From Cupriavidus sp. BIS7 (GTDB taxonomy: Bacteria; Pseudomonadota; Gammaproteobacteria; Burkholderiales; Burkholderiaceae): 64,000 nucleotides of DNA. Numbering within the stretch: the stretch's first letter is position 1; each line of letters starts with the position of its first letter. The stretch is from contig NZ_ALOU01000020.1 of assembly GCF_000292345.1 (NCBI RefSeq), positions 62,001-126,000 of the forward strand, given 5' to 3'. A model generated the notes under the pieces. It did no database searches and was not told the origin of the DNA. It saw only the letters and a list, made by a program, of their open reading frames with translations. The position numbers and the translations under genes are program-made. Below, piece by piece: positions 8,966 through 19,379 of the stretch.

Positions 8966-10015
8966 ATGACCGCCCCCGGCGGCCTGCCCATACGACTCCC
9001 ACGCCCGACCCCGTACGACCTCACCATGCGCGACAGAATCCTTGCCGTCTACGACTCGCTACGCCCGTCCGAACGCCGCCTGGCCGACTATGTGGCGCGC
9101 CACGGCGCCAGCGTCATCCGGCTGACCATGCCGGAACTGGCCGAGCGCGCCGGTGTATCGCAGCCCACGATCGCACGATTCTGCGCGGCGCTCGGCTACG
9201 ACGGCTTCAAGGAGTTCAAGCTCCAGTTCGCCCAGAATGTTGGTGGCGGCACGCCGTTCGTCCATCAGGACGTGGAAGCCGACGACCGCCCCGCCGATAT
9301 CGCCGGCAAGGTCTTCGACCGCACCATCGCCACCCTGATGACGGTGCGCAATGCGCTGTCAGCCGACCAGATCGAGCACGGCATCAAGCTACTGGCCAGC
9401 GCGCGCCGCATCGAGTTCTACGGCTGCGGCAACTCGGGCATCGTTGCACTCGACATCCAGCACAAGTTCTTCCGCCTGGGCATTCCAACCACCGCTTACT
9501 CGGACCCGCACGTGTTCAGCATGTCGGCCGCGCTGCTGCGCCCTGGCGATGTGGCCGTGCTGGTATCGAACAGTGGCCGCACGTGGGACATGCTGACGGC
9601 CGCCACGCTGGCCCGCAGCAGCGGCGCCAGCGTACTGGCACTGACCCACAGCGGATCACCGCTCGCCCGACTCGCGGACGTCTGCGTGTTTTCCGATGTG
9701 GAGGAAGACAGCGAGGTCTACACGCCGATGACTTCGCGCATCTGCCATCTGGTGCTCGGCGACGTACTGGCCGCCGGCGTGGCACTCGAACGCTCAGACT
9801 CGGTTGCCGCCGGCCTGCAACGTGCCAAGGCACATCTTCGCGAGCGCCGCATCGCGGGCGCCGATCCGACGCTACCGGGCACAGCATCCGTGGCCGCCGA
9901 ATCAGCAACACAGACCGCGACACACACAACAACACCGCGCCGTACCACCGGGCGCCCTACCAGATCCGGCGGCCCCTCAGGCAAGGCACGGAAACCGTCT
10001 GCGCGCGCCAACTGA
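8966..10015 (+). CDS. hexR: HexR-type transcriptional regulator (RpiR family)
   Basis: An RpiR-family regulator with an N-terminal helix-turn-helix (TMPELAERAGVSQPTIARFC, about residues 50-70) and a C-terminal SIS sugar-phosphate domain (IEFYGCGNSGIVALDIQHKF, VLVSNSGRTWDML). In other proteobacteria HexR represses edd and related genes and is released by KDPG. It is divergent from edd with two matching operators in between. The start is uncertain: ATG 8966 adds 20 residues before MRDRILAVYDSLRPSERRLA, whose ATG at 9026 is the conserved family start. The last 50 or so residues are a Thr/Arg/Ser-rich basic tail ending near RKPSARAN that is not typical of HexR. Confidence 0.88.
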   Translation: MTAPGGLPIRLPRPTPYDLTMRDRILAVYDSLRPSERRLADYVARHGASVIRLTMPELAERAGVSQPTIARFCAALGYDGFKEFKLQFAQNVGGGTPFVHQDVEADDRPADIAGKVFDRTIATLMTVRNALSADQIEHGIKLLASARRIEFYGCGNSGIVALDIQHKFFRLGIPTTAYSDPHVFSMSAALLRPGDVAVLVSNSGRTWDMLTAATLARSSGASVLALTHSGSPLARLADVCVFSDVEEDSEVYTPMTSRICHLVLGDVLAAGVALERSDSVAAGLQRAKAHLRERRIAGADPTLPGTASVAAESATQTATHTTTPRRTTGRPTRSGGPSGKARKPSARAN

Positions 10016-10026
10016 CCCGTCAGCGA

Positions 10027-12597
10027 TCAACGCGGTGCCGGTGGCGCGTCTCGCCAGTACCGGCGCTGCTGTTGGCGGTAGCCGGCCACCGCGTAGTGGT
10101 TGCCGCGCGTGACGATCGAAACGGCACCTGTTTCGTCCGTCCGATACCGAGCCACACCTGCGCGCCCGTAGCGCTGCCAGACGTCTTCGCGCGGGTGCCG
10201 GTGACGGTTTGCAAAGCCGAGCTGGAATACGGCCACCTCCGGGCGCACCGCCCGCAGGAATGCAGCATGTGACGACGTACCACTACCGTGATGCGGCACC
10301 AGCAGGAAGTCGGCGCGAACCTCTCTTCCCCCGTCGTTGCCGACCAGCCTGCGCTCCTCCGCCTCGCCAATATCACCAGTCAGCAGCAAGCTACGCTGCG
10401 CCGTGGCCACGCGCAGCACGCAACTACGGCCGTTGGCCGACAGCCGCCCCCGCGCAAGATCGTCCTCCGACGGATGCAGGATCTCGAAATCCACGCCGTC
10501 CCATTGCCAGGCCAGCCCTCTGGTGCAGGGCTGCCAGCTACGCCCCTCCACCAGACCCGGCAGTCTCAAGTCCGAGGGCCCTTCCGCCGTGAGCCCCTGC
10601 GCCACCGGCACTGCCTGCAGCACGTCGCTGACGCCGCCCGCATGGTCCGCATGCTCGTGGCTGACGATCAGCGAATCCAGCTTGCGCACGCCCGTCGCAC
10701 GCAGGAACGGCACAATGACCTGACCACCGGCGCTGGCCCCCGATACATAGGCGGGACCAGTGTCATAGAGCAGCGCGTGGCGACGCGTTTCCACAAGCAC
10801 TGCAGCCCCCTGCCCGACATCGAGCGCCGTCACACGAATTTCCCCATCCTCAACCGGCTCCCGCCCCGCCGTGAGCATCGGCACCATCAGCAAGGCGCCC
10901 AGCCAGCGCGGCACGTTTGGCGGGACGCTAATGCCCCGCGCGACCGAATACGTCGCCGAGCGGGCAAGCGAAGGCCGGGGAACGATCAGCACACCAACCC
11001 CGGCCAGCGCCAGCCCGGTTGCAACCGGCCCCGGATGTGCGGCCTCCCAGACTGCCCAGGATGGTGCGGCCAGCCATGCCAGACCGCTCACCAGCCAGTC
11101 CAGCGCGGCGTGGGCGATCCACAACAGCGGCCCGGCCCATCCAATAGGCAGGACTGCGCTCGCAAGCGCCAGCGGCGTGACAAGCAAACTCACCACGGGT
11201 ATCGCGATGGCATTGGCAAGCACCGACACCACCGATACCTGCCCGAACAGCAGCAGCGTCAGCGGCACAAGGCCGATTGTCACGGACCATTGCGTGCGCG
11301 CAGCCTCCGCCAGCGCCCTCCATACGCGTATCCACCAGCCTTTCCAGCCCCGCTGCCTTGCAACGGCCCCATCATCCCGTTTGCTGTCGCCGCTCTCGTC
11401 GCTGTTGTCGCTGACGCCGCTCTCATCGCCGTCCCGCGCGCTCAGGAAGATCACTGTCACGGCGCCGAACGACAGCCAGAACCCCGGCGACATCACGGCC
11501 CACGGGTCGATCGCGACCGCGATGCCGGCAGCCCACGCCAGCACCACCGTCACAGGCGGCGCCCTGCCACTCCACATCGCCATGGCAGTGACGGCCAGCA
11601 TCGTCACCGTGCGCAGCGCCGGTATCTGCATGCCTGCGATCAGCCCATAGCCAAGCGCAGTCATGACCGCCACAACCAGCGCGGCCTTCTGCGTTGGCCA
11701 GACCAGCGGCAGCGGCCGGCGCAGCACGCGGCCGAACCCGAACGAACGGCGCCAGAGCATTCCCGCCAGCGCCGCCGCCGCGCCCGAGATCATGGTGATG
11801 TGTAGCCCCGAAATGCTGACGAGGTGCGAGATGCCGGTGCGTCGGAACACATCCCAGTCCGAGCGCGCGATGCCTCGCTGATCGCCGATCACCAGCGCAA
11901 CCAGCACTGCCCCGTAGCGTGCGTCCTTCGGCAATGCCTGCCGCAGGTGGTCACGCAACCCCGCCCGCCACTGCAAGATGCGCATCGACAATGGCGGAGA
12001 TTCATCCGGCGGCAGCACCTGCCCGCGCCGTACGTAGCCGGTTGCACTCACGCCCTCGCCAAGCAGCCAGTAGGTATAGTCGAATCCATGCGGATTCGCG
12101 AGCCCGCGCGGCCTGCGCAAACGGACCGTCAGCCGGTAGCGCTGGCCCGGCTCCAGCACCTGCGACGGATCAGACCACGTCAGCAGGAGCTTCTTCGGCA
12201 ACCGGGTTGCATCCCCATCCTGCGCCCCGGCGATTTCGATGCCAGCCTGCGCGTCCTCCACGCTGAACAGGAAGCGCGTGCCGTGTGCGTTGGCGTCTGG
12301 CAAACCCGCGACGCCGCCATCGACAATCTGATCTTGCCCGGCCAGCGCCGGGTCCAGCCATTCGCCTAGCCGCACCTCCGCCCGCCAGGCGGCCCAGCCA
12401 ACTCCGACGACCACAGCCACCGGCACCACTGCCAGCCACACTGGCACCGCAGCCACGCGCCTGCGCAATACCCACGTGGCAACGACTGCGGCCAACGCCA
12501 CGCACATCCACGCTGCCCACGACCGCCACGCAGGCAACGCCCCCTGTTGCTGCAGCAGCCAGCAGCCCGCCACGAACGCCAGCAGTACAGCACGCAT
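10027..12597 (-). CDS. comEC: ComEC/Rec2 family DNA-internalisation protein
   Basis: ComEC forms the inner-membrane channel for single-stranded DNA uptake during transformation. The 856-residue protein has an N-terminal region with two hydrophobic segments and a soluble OB-like domain, a multi-pass competence domain (signature GISHLVSISGLHITMISG around residues 250-270), and a C-terminal metallo-beta-lactamase-like domain with SHEHADHAGG and HHGSGTSSH metal-binding motifs. Length is typical for betaproteobacteria. It lies between the hexR stop (11 bases away, convergent) and tatD. A charged Ser/Asp-rich loop of roughly 25 residues lies in the middle of the membrane region. No other competence gene is in view. 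Confidence 0.94.
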   Translation of the reverse strand: MRAVLLAFVAGCWLLQQQGALPAWRSWAAWMCVALAAVVATWVLRRRVAAVPVWLAVVPVAVVVGVGWAAWRAEVRLGEWLDPALAGQDQIVDGGVAGLPDANAHGTRFLFSVEDAQAGIEIAGAQDGDATRLPKKLLLTWSDPSQVLEPGQRYRLTVRLRRPRGLANPHGFDYTYWLLGEGVSATGYVRRGQVLPPDESPPLSMRILQWRAGLRDHLRQALPKDARYGAVLVALVIGDQRGIARSDWDVFRRTGISHLVSISGLHITMISGAAAALAGMLWRRSFGFGRVLRRPLPLVWPTQKAALVVAVMTALGYGLIAGMQIPALRTVTMLAVTAMAMWSGRAPPVTVVLAWAAGIAVAIDPWAVMSPGFWLSFGAVTVIFLSARDGDESGVSDNSDESGDSKRDDGAVARQRGWKGWWIRVWRALAEAARTQWSVTIGLVPLTLLLFGQVSVVSVLANAIAIPVVSLLVTPLALASAVLPIGWAGPLLWIAHAALDWLVSGLAWLAAPSWAVWEAAHPGPVATGLALAGVGVLIVPRPSLARSATYSVARGISVPPNVPRWLGALLMVPMLTAGREPVEDGEIRVTALDVGQGAAVLVETRRHALLYDTGPAYVSGASAGGQVIVPFLRATGVRKLDSLIVSHEHADHAGGVSDVLQAVPVAQGLTAEGPSDLRLPGLVEGRSWQPCTRGLAWQWDGVDFEILHPSEDDLARGRLSANGRSCVLRVATAQRSLLLTGDIGEAEERRLVGNDGGREVRADFLLVPHHGSGTSSHAAFLRAVRPEVAVFQLGFANRHRHPREDVWQRYGRAGVARYRTDETGAVSIVTRGNHYAVAGYRQQQRRYWRDAPPAPR

Positions 12598-12696
12598 GGC
12601 AAGTCACGCCCTCATATCGCATTACCGATGGGCGTATTTGTACCGCGTTGGGAAGCAGTGAAACGTGACCGAACGATGTGTCGGTGTGTCAGATGG

Positions 12697-13539
12697 TTAA
12701 ATCTGCGCGGCCTGGCGTGGCGCCATGATGTCCGCAAACGCCGCCAGCCTCGGCAGCGCGGCCACGGAGTTGCGCCAGGCGATGTCCGCCAGTTCGCGTT
12801 CCGTCACGCCCCGCAGTTCGGCCAGCACGCGCGCAACGCCAGCCACCTCGCCCGGCGTGTTGCGCGCCTTGTGTTGCTCGCCGAACTGGTCGTCGGACAG
12901 CCATGCCGGCGCGATATCGGGCGCGTCTGTTTCCAGCACGATCGATTCGAGCGGCATTTCAGTGGCCAGGCGACGGATCTGGCGAGCACGGGAAAACGTA
13001 ACGTTGCCGCCGAAGCCAAGCTTCATGCCGTGCGCGACGTAGTTACGCGCCTGGTCGTTGCTGCCGTTGAATGCATGAGCGATGCCCTGGCGCACCCCTG
13101 CCCGGCGCAGTTGCGCCAGAACCTGATCCTGGGACTTGCGCACGTGCAGCAGCACCGGCAGGTCGAATTCACGCGCGATCTTGAGCTGCTCGGCGTAGAG
13201 CCACGTTTGGTGGGCCGCATCCAGGCCCGGCACGAAGAAATCGAGCCCGATCTCGCCGATGGCAACGAATCGGCGATCGTCGATCGACGCGGCCACCTGA
13301 CGACGCAACTCGTCGAGATCGGCCTGCCCCGCATCGCGCGAACACAGCGGGTGGATGCCAAGCGCATACACGCAGCGCGGGTCAGCGTGCGCCAGCCCGC
13401 GAACAGCGTCGAAGTTCGACACCGCGACGGCCGGCAGCACGATGCCGGAGACCCCGGCCGCGACGGCCGCTTCCGTCACGCTGCCGCGGTCGGCATCGAA
13501 TTCGCTGGCGTCCAGATGGCAGTGGGTATCGATCCACAT
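12697..13539 (-). CDS. TatD-family metal-dependent hydrolase
   Basis: A 280-residue TIM-barrel hydrolase of the TatD DNase family. Metal ligands are visible: HxH in MWIDTHCHLDAS, the Glu in VAIGEIGLDFF, and the C-terminal Asp in VLETDAPDIAPAW. TatD-type enzymes are 3'-5' exonucleases acting on DNA or RNA with a proposed role in oxidative DNA repair. The start ATG at 13539 gives the canonical opening. It lies 24 bases downstream of lolD's stop on the same strand and 99 bases before comEC, so it may be co-transcribed with lolCD. Confidence 0.93.
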   Translation of the reverse strand: MWIDTHCHLDASEFDADRGSVTEAAVAAGVSGIVLPAVAVSNFDAVRGLAHADPRCVYALGIHPLCSRDAGQADLDELRRQVAASIDDRRFVAIGEIGLDFFVPGLDAAHQTWLYAEQLKIAREFDLPVLLHVRKSQDQVLAQLRRAGVRQGIAHAFNGSNDQARNYVAHGMKLGFGGNVTFSRARQIRRLATEMPLESIVLETDAPDIAPAWLSDDQFGEQHKARNTPGEVAGVARVLAELRGVTERELADIAWRNSVAALPRLAAFADIMAPRQAAQI

Positions 13540-13563
13540 GGTGTGCGGGGGCGCGCTGGCAGA

Positions 13564-15556
<1,993 letters not shown>

Positions 15557-15658
15557 GAGGAGTCCTGTTGTTCTGGAAAAGCGCCGGAGGCGGTTCTACG
15601 GTCATCAGGTGACGGAGAACTGGCGCCGGCCAGCCGGAAGTTTACAATCTCGCCAACC

Positions 15659-16774
15659 ATGATGACGCACCTGACCCTGATTGTGCCCTTTTCCGTCCCG
15701 CCAGGCGCCGGCGACGACGCCACGGACGATGTCGTGCCCGGCGCGCTGCTGCGGCAGTTGGAGTTGCCGGCGCTCGGAAAGTTGCTGACGCGCGCCACCC
15801 CGGGTCCGCGCGAGACGCACGACGACCCATACCTGCGCACGCTGCCGCAGGAGCGCTGGCTGGCCGGACGGGCCGGGCTGGACGCCGTGCGAGTGCCGAC
15901 TGCGCCCTTTATGCGGCTGGCGGACCGTGCCGGGGCCGGCGACGCCGCGCCCCCCGCCGGGGAAGGCGCCTGGGCCTGCCTGCAGCCGGTCCACATCCAC
16001 GCCGCGCGCGATCACCTGGTGCTGATCCATCCGGACCAGCTCGACATCCGCGACGACGAGGCGCGCGCGCTGCACGCCGCGATCGCCGATCTGCTGGGCG
16101 AGGCCGGCATCGCACTCGAAGCGCCCCACCCTGCACGCTGGTATGTCCCCGACGGCACCTTTGGCGATCTGACGGCCACCACGCCGGTCCGGGCCACGGG
16201 CCGCAATATCGACATCTGGATGCAAGCCGGCCCGCAGGCACGCGACTGGCGCCGCTTTCAGAACGAGATCCAGATGACCTGGCACGCCCATCCCGTGAAC
16301 GAGGCGCGCGAGGCTGAAGGCAGGCTGACCGTCAATTCGGTATGGCTGCATGGCGGCGGCAAGACCGGCCCCGTGCGCAAGCTGGCCGACACGGTACGGA
16401 CCGACGACCCGTTCCTGGCCGGCCTGGCGCTGGCCGGCGGCAGCCGGCTGGGCCCGCAGCCGGCACGCTACGCCGACATCGCCGGCGCCGAGGGCACGGT
16501 CATGACGCTGCTGGACAGCGCCACCGAGGCCCATATCGCCGCCGACTGGGGGCTCTGGATCGAACGGATGCACACGCTTGACGCCGAATGGTTCGCGCCG
16601 GTGCTGGCCGCGCTAGGCGACGGCAGCATCCAGGCCGTGACGCTGGTGCTGGGCGGCGAGAACCACTTCGCCGAGTTCACCGTCACCCGCGCCGACCTGC
16701 GCAAGTTCTGGCGCGGACTCGGCACGCGCGGCGACTGGCGCGCGCTGCTGTCCGATCTGGCCATGGCCGCCTGA
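15659..16774 (+). CDS. RpfE-type conserved protein (COG4255-like)
   Basis: A 371-residue protein resembling what is annotated in Ralstonia, Cupriavidus and Xanthomonas as RpfE-type regulatory protein. I recognise it mainly by two conserved segments, WYVPDGTFGDLTATTPVRATG and IDIWMQAGPQARDWRRFQNE, and by its place directly upstream of recJ. Its biochemical function is not established. It lacks a signal peptide and membrane segments. The start is one of two adjacent ATG codons (15659, 15662) after the lolC divergent gap. In Xanthomonas the homologous gene lies near recJ, prfB and lysS in the rpf region, and all three follow here in the same direction. Confidence 0.75.
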   Translation: MMTHLTLIVPFSVPPGAGDDATDDVVPGALLRQLELPALGKLLTRATPGPRETHDDPYLRTLPQERWLAGRAGLDAVRVPTAPFMRLADRAGAGDAAPPAGEGAWACLQPVHIHAARDHLVLIHPDQLDIRDDEARALHAAIADLLGEAGIALEAPHPARWYVPDGTFGDLTATTPVRATGRNIDIWMQAGPQARDWRRFQNEIQMTWHAHPVNEAREAEGRLTVNSVWLHGGGKTGPVRKLADTVRTDDPFLAGLALAGGSRLGPQPARYADIAGAEGTVMTLLDSATEAHIAADWGLWIERMHTLDAEWFAPVLAALGDGSIQAVTLVLGGENHFAEFTVTRADLRKFWRGLGTRGDWRALLSDLAMAA

Positions 16775-16788
16775 ACGCGGTGCCCCGC

Positions 16789-16836
16789 ATGACCCTGATG
16801 ACCCTGATGGCCCCTACGACCCTGACGACCCTGAAG
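16789..16836 (+). repeat. Short imperfect tandem repeat upstream of recJ
   Basis: About five imperfect copies of a 9-base unit (GACCCTGAT-like) fill most of the 76-base gap between the RpfE-type gene and recJ. On the plus strand they read as an open Met-Thr-Leu repeat, but no convincing ribosome site precedes it, so I treat it as a small microsatellite-like expansion. Confidence 0.6.
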
Positions 16837-16850
16837 AGTACCCACGCCTC

Positions 16851-18551
16851 ATGACCCGGATTGCCATCCGCCCCTATTCCGATGAACACGCCGGCGCGCT
16901 GGCGGCCGCAGGCCTGCACCCGACGCTGGCGCGGATATTGTCGGCACGCGGTGTCGCCCAGGCGTCTGAACTGGCGACCGAGCTGCCCGAACTGGAGCCG
17001 CCGGCAAGCATGAAGGGCATCGGCCACGCGGCCGAGTACCTGGCCGACGCGATTGCCGCGAACCGCAAGCTGCTGATCGTGGCCGACTACGATTGCGACG
17101 GCGCCACGGCCTGTGCAGTCGGCGTGCGCGGGTTGCGCATGCTTGGTGCGCGCGTCGACTACATCGTGCCGAACCGTTTCGAGTACGGCTATGGCCTGAC
17201 GCCGGAGATCGTCGACCTGGCCGCGCAGCAGCGGCCCGATGTGATCGTCACGGTCGACAACGGCATTGCCAGCGTCGATGGTGTGGCGGCCGCCAACGCG
17301 CGCGGCATCGACGTGGTGGTGACCGATCACCACCTGCCCGGCGCGACGCTGCCCGAGGCAGCCGTGATCGTGAATCCGAACCAGCCCGGCTGCGAATTCC
17401 CGAGCAAGAACCTGGCCGGCGTCGGCGTGATGTTCTATGTGCTGCTGGCCCTGCGCGCGGAACTGCGCCGCCGCGGCGCGTTCACGCAGGCCGCCCAGCC
17501 GCCGCTGCAGACGCTGCTGGACCTTGTGGCGCTTGGCACCGTCGCCGACGTGGTCAAGCTGGACACGAACAACCGCATCCTCGTGGCGCAGGGCCTGAAG
17601 CGCATGCGTGCAGGCAGGATGCATCCGGGCGTCGCGGCGCTGTTCCGTGCCGCTGGCCGGGAGGCGGCGCGCGCCAATACATTCGACCTGGGATTCGGCC
17701 TGGGCCCTCGCCTCAACGCCGCGGGCCGGCTGGCGGACATGTCGCTCGGCATCGAATGCCTGCTGACCGACGATGCCAATCGCGCATGGGAAATCGCCCA
17801 GGAACTGGACGGCATGAACCGCGAACGGCGCGACATCGAGGCCGGCATGCAGCAGGAGGCCCTGCAGATCCTCGAACAGCCGCTGGCCGGGCTGGACCCG
17901 GCGTCGCGCTACACGATCAGCGTGTTCCACGAAACCTGGCACCAGGGCGTGATCGGCATCGTGGCATCGCGGCTCAAGGAGAAATTTCACCGGCCGACCA
18001 TCACGTTCGCACCGGGCGATGACGAGCACATCAAGGGCTCGGGGCGTTCGATCCCCGGTTTCCACCTGCGCGACGCGCTCGACCTCGTGTCGAAGCGGCA
18101 CCCGGGCCTGCTGGTCAAGTTCGGCGGCCACGCCATGGCTGCCGGGCTGACCGTCCGCGCGAAGGACTTTGACACGTTCGTCGCCGCGTTCGAGACAGTC
18201 GGCCGCGAATGGCTGACCGACGACCAACTGGCGCGCGTGATCGAGACCGATGGCGATATCGAGGACGAATGCTTCAGCCCCGACTTCGTCACGCTGCTCG
18301 AAGGCCAGGTCTGGGGCCAGGGATTCCCGCCCCCGACCTTCTGCGGGGAATTCGACGTGCTGCGCCAGACCGTACTCAAGGGCAAGCACCTGAAGCTCCA
18401 GCTCGGGCGCGGCAAGCAGCGCTTCGACGCGATCTGGTTCAACCATGCCGACGCGCTGGATGGGGCAAGCGCGACGGTGGCCTACCGGCTCGACAACAAC
18501 ACGTTCAACGGGATGACGCGGGTGCAGCTTGTGATCGAGCACGCGCAGTAG
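16851..18551 (+). CDS. recJ: Single-stranded-DNA-specific 5'-3' exonuclease RecJ
   Basis: RecJ degrades single-stranded DNA 5' to 3' in RecF-pathway recombination and mismatch and base-excision repair. The 566-residue protein carries the DHH phosphoesterase motifs: LLIVADYDCDGATACAVGVR (motif I, near residue 80), VTVDNGIAS, and VTDHHLPGATLPEA (DHH motif, near 163). The C-terminal DHHA1 region contains GIVASRLKEKF, SGRSIPGFHLRDAL and KFGGHAMAAG. Length and domain order are normal. It follows the RpfE-type gene by 76 bases and was probably once close to prfB. Confidence 0.97.
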   Translation: MTRIAIRPYSDEHAGALAAAGLHPTLARILSARGVAQASELATELPELEPPASMKGIGHAAEYLADAIAANRKLLIVADYDCDGATACAVGVRGLRMLGARVDYIVPNRFEYGYGLTPEIVDLAAQQRPDVIVTVDNGIASVDGVAAANARGIDVVVTDHHLPGATLPEAAVIVNPNQPGCEFPSKNLAGVGVMFYVLLALRAELRRRGAFTQAAQPPLQTLLDLVALGTVADVVKLDTNNRILVAQGLKRMRAGRMHPGVAALFRAAGREAARANTFDLGFGLGPRLNAAGRLADMSLGIECLLTDDANRAWEIAQELDGMNRERRDIEAGMQQEALQILEQPLAGLDPASRYTISVFHETWHQGVIGIVASRLKEKFHRPTITFAPGDDEHIKGSGRSIPGFHLRDALDLVSKRHPGLLVKFGGHAMAAGLTVRAKDFDTFVAAFETVGREWLTDDQLARVIETDGDIEDECFSPDFVTLLEGQVWGQGFPPPTFCGEFDVLRQTVLKGKHLKLQLGRGKQRFDAIWFNHADALDGASATVAYRLDNNTFNGMTRVQLVIEHAQ

Positions 18552-18582
18552 TCTTGAAATAGACGCAAAGATCGTCGGATTA

Positions 18583-18601
18583 CGATTTCGCTTCGAAATC
18601 G
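18583..18601. other. Perfect small hairpin after recJ
   Basis: CGATTTCG and CGAAATCG form an 8-base perfect stem with a 3-base loop, 32 bases after the recJ stop and before the ABC operon. There is no following T-run, so it is not a clear intrinsic terminator; it marks the boundary between recJ and the apparently inserted operon. Confidence 0.5.
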
Positions 18602-18662
18602 GAACGCTTACATTTCCGTGACCCATGCTGCGCTTTTGCGCAGCGGTCACCGGAACCCTGTA

Positions 18663-19379
18663 ATGAATGCCGTCGAGCTTTCCCATGTCAGCAAGCACTA
18701 CCTGCTCGGTGCCGAGCGCGTCGCAGCCATATCCGATGTCACCCTGCGCATCCGCGCACAACGCTTTACGGTGCTGGCCGGACCGTCCGGGAGCGGCAAA
18801 AGCACGCTGCTGAACCTGATCGGATGCATCGACCGGCCAGACGCCGGTCACCTCCTTATCGGCGGCAAAACGGTCCAGGACTGGACGGACGCCGACCTCA
18901 CAGCCTTCCGCGCCAGCCACATCGGCTTCATCTTCCAGAACTTCAACCTGCTGCCGGTGCTGACCGCGTGGGAGAACGTGGAGTATCCACTGCTGCTGGC
19001 TGGCACTCCCGCTACAGAACGGCGTCGGCGTGTCAGTGAAATGCTTGACGCGGTCGGCCTTGCGGACAAGGCCCGGCATCGACCGAACCAGCTATCCGGC
19101 GGGCAATGCCAGCGCGTTGCAATCGCGCGCGCACTGATTCATCAGCCCCAACTGATACTCGCGGACGAGCCGACGGCCAACCTCGACAGCCAGACTGCCA
19201 CAGGCATCGTCTCGCTGATGCGAGACCTGCAAAAGCAGCGCCATACGACCTTCGTATTTTCGTCGCACGACCCGATGCTGATGTCGCATGCCGACGACCT
19301 TGTGCAGATCAGGGATGGCCGAATCGGCCTGGTGGCCCCCACCATGGCCAGCGAGCCAGCCACCGGGACGCCACAATGA
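18663..19379 (+). CDS. ABC transporter ATPase of the MacB/LolD type, LolA-linked operon
   Basis: A 238-residue ATPase, first gene of a four-gene operon. Walker A is [12 protein letters not shown] (about residues 41-48), the Q-loop is FIFQNFNLLPVLTAWENV (MacB/LolD-specific), the signature is [17 protein letters not shown], and Walker B is LILADEPTANLDSQT. The start at 18663 (MNAVELSHVSKHYLLG) is the standard subfamily opening. Its stop overlaps the permease start (ATGA). MacB/LolD ATPases drive mechanotransmission permeases that work on periplasmic substrates, so this transporter probably moves a lipid, lipoprotein or hydrophobic envelope molecule. It is distinct from the lolD at 13564. Confidence 0.9.
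   Translation: MNAVELSHVSKHYLLGAERVAAISDVTLRIRAQRFTVLAGPSGSGKSTLLNLIGCIDRPDAGHLLIGGKTVQDWTDADLTAFRASHIGFIFQNFNLLPVLTAWENVEYPLLLAGTPATERRRRVSEMLDAVGLADKARHRPNQLSGGQCQRVAIARALIHQPQLILADEPTANLDSQTATGIVSLMRDLQKQRHTTFVFSSHDPMLMSHADDLVQIRDGRIGLVAPTMASEPATGTPQ

Noticed and set aside
10288-11805. A 505-codon plus-strand open frame rich in Arg, His and Gln
   Set aside because: Antisense of comEC; composition and lack of motifs mark it as a shadow.
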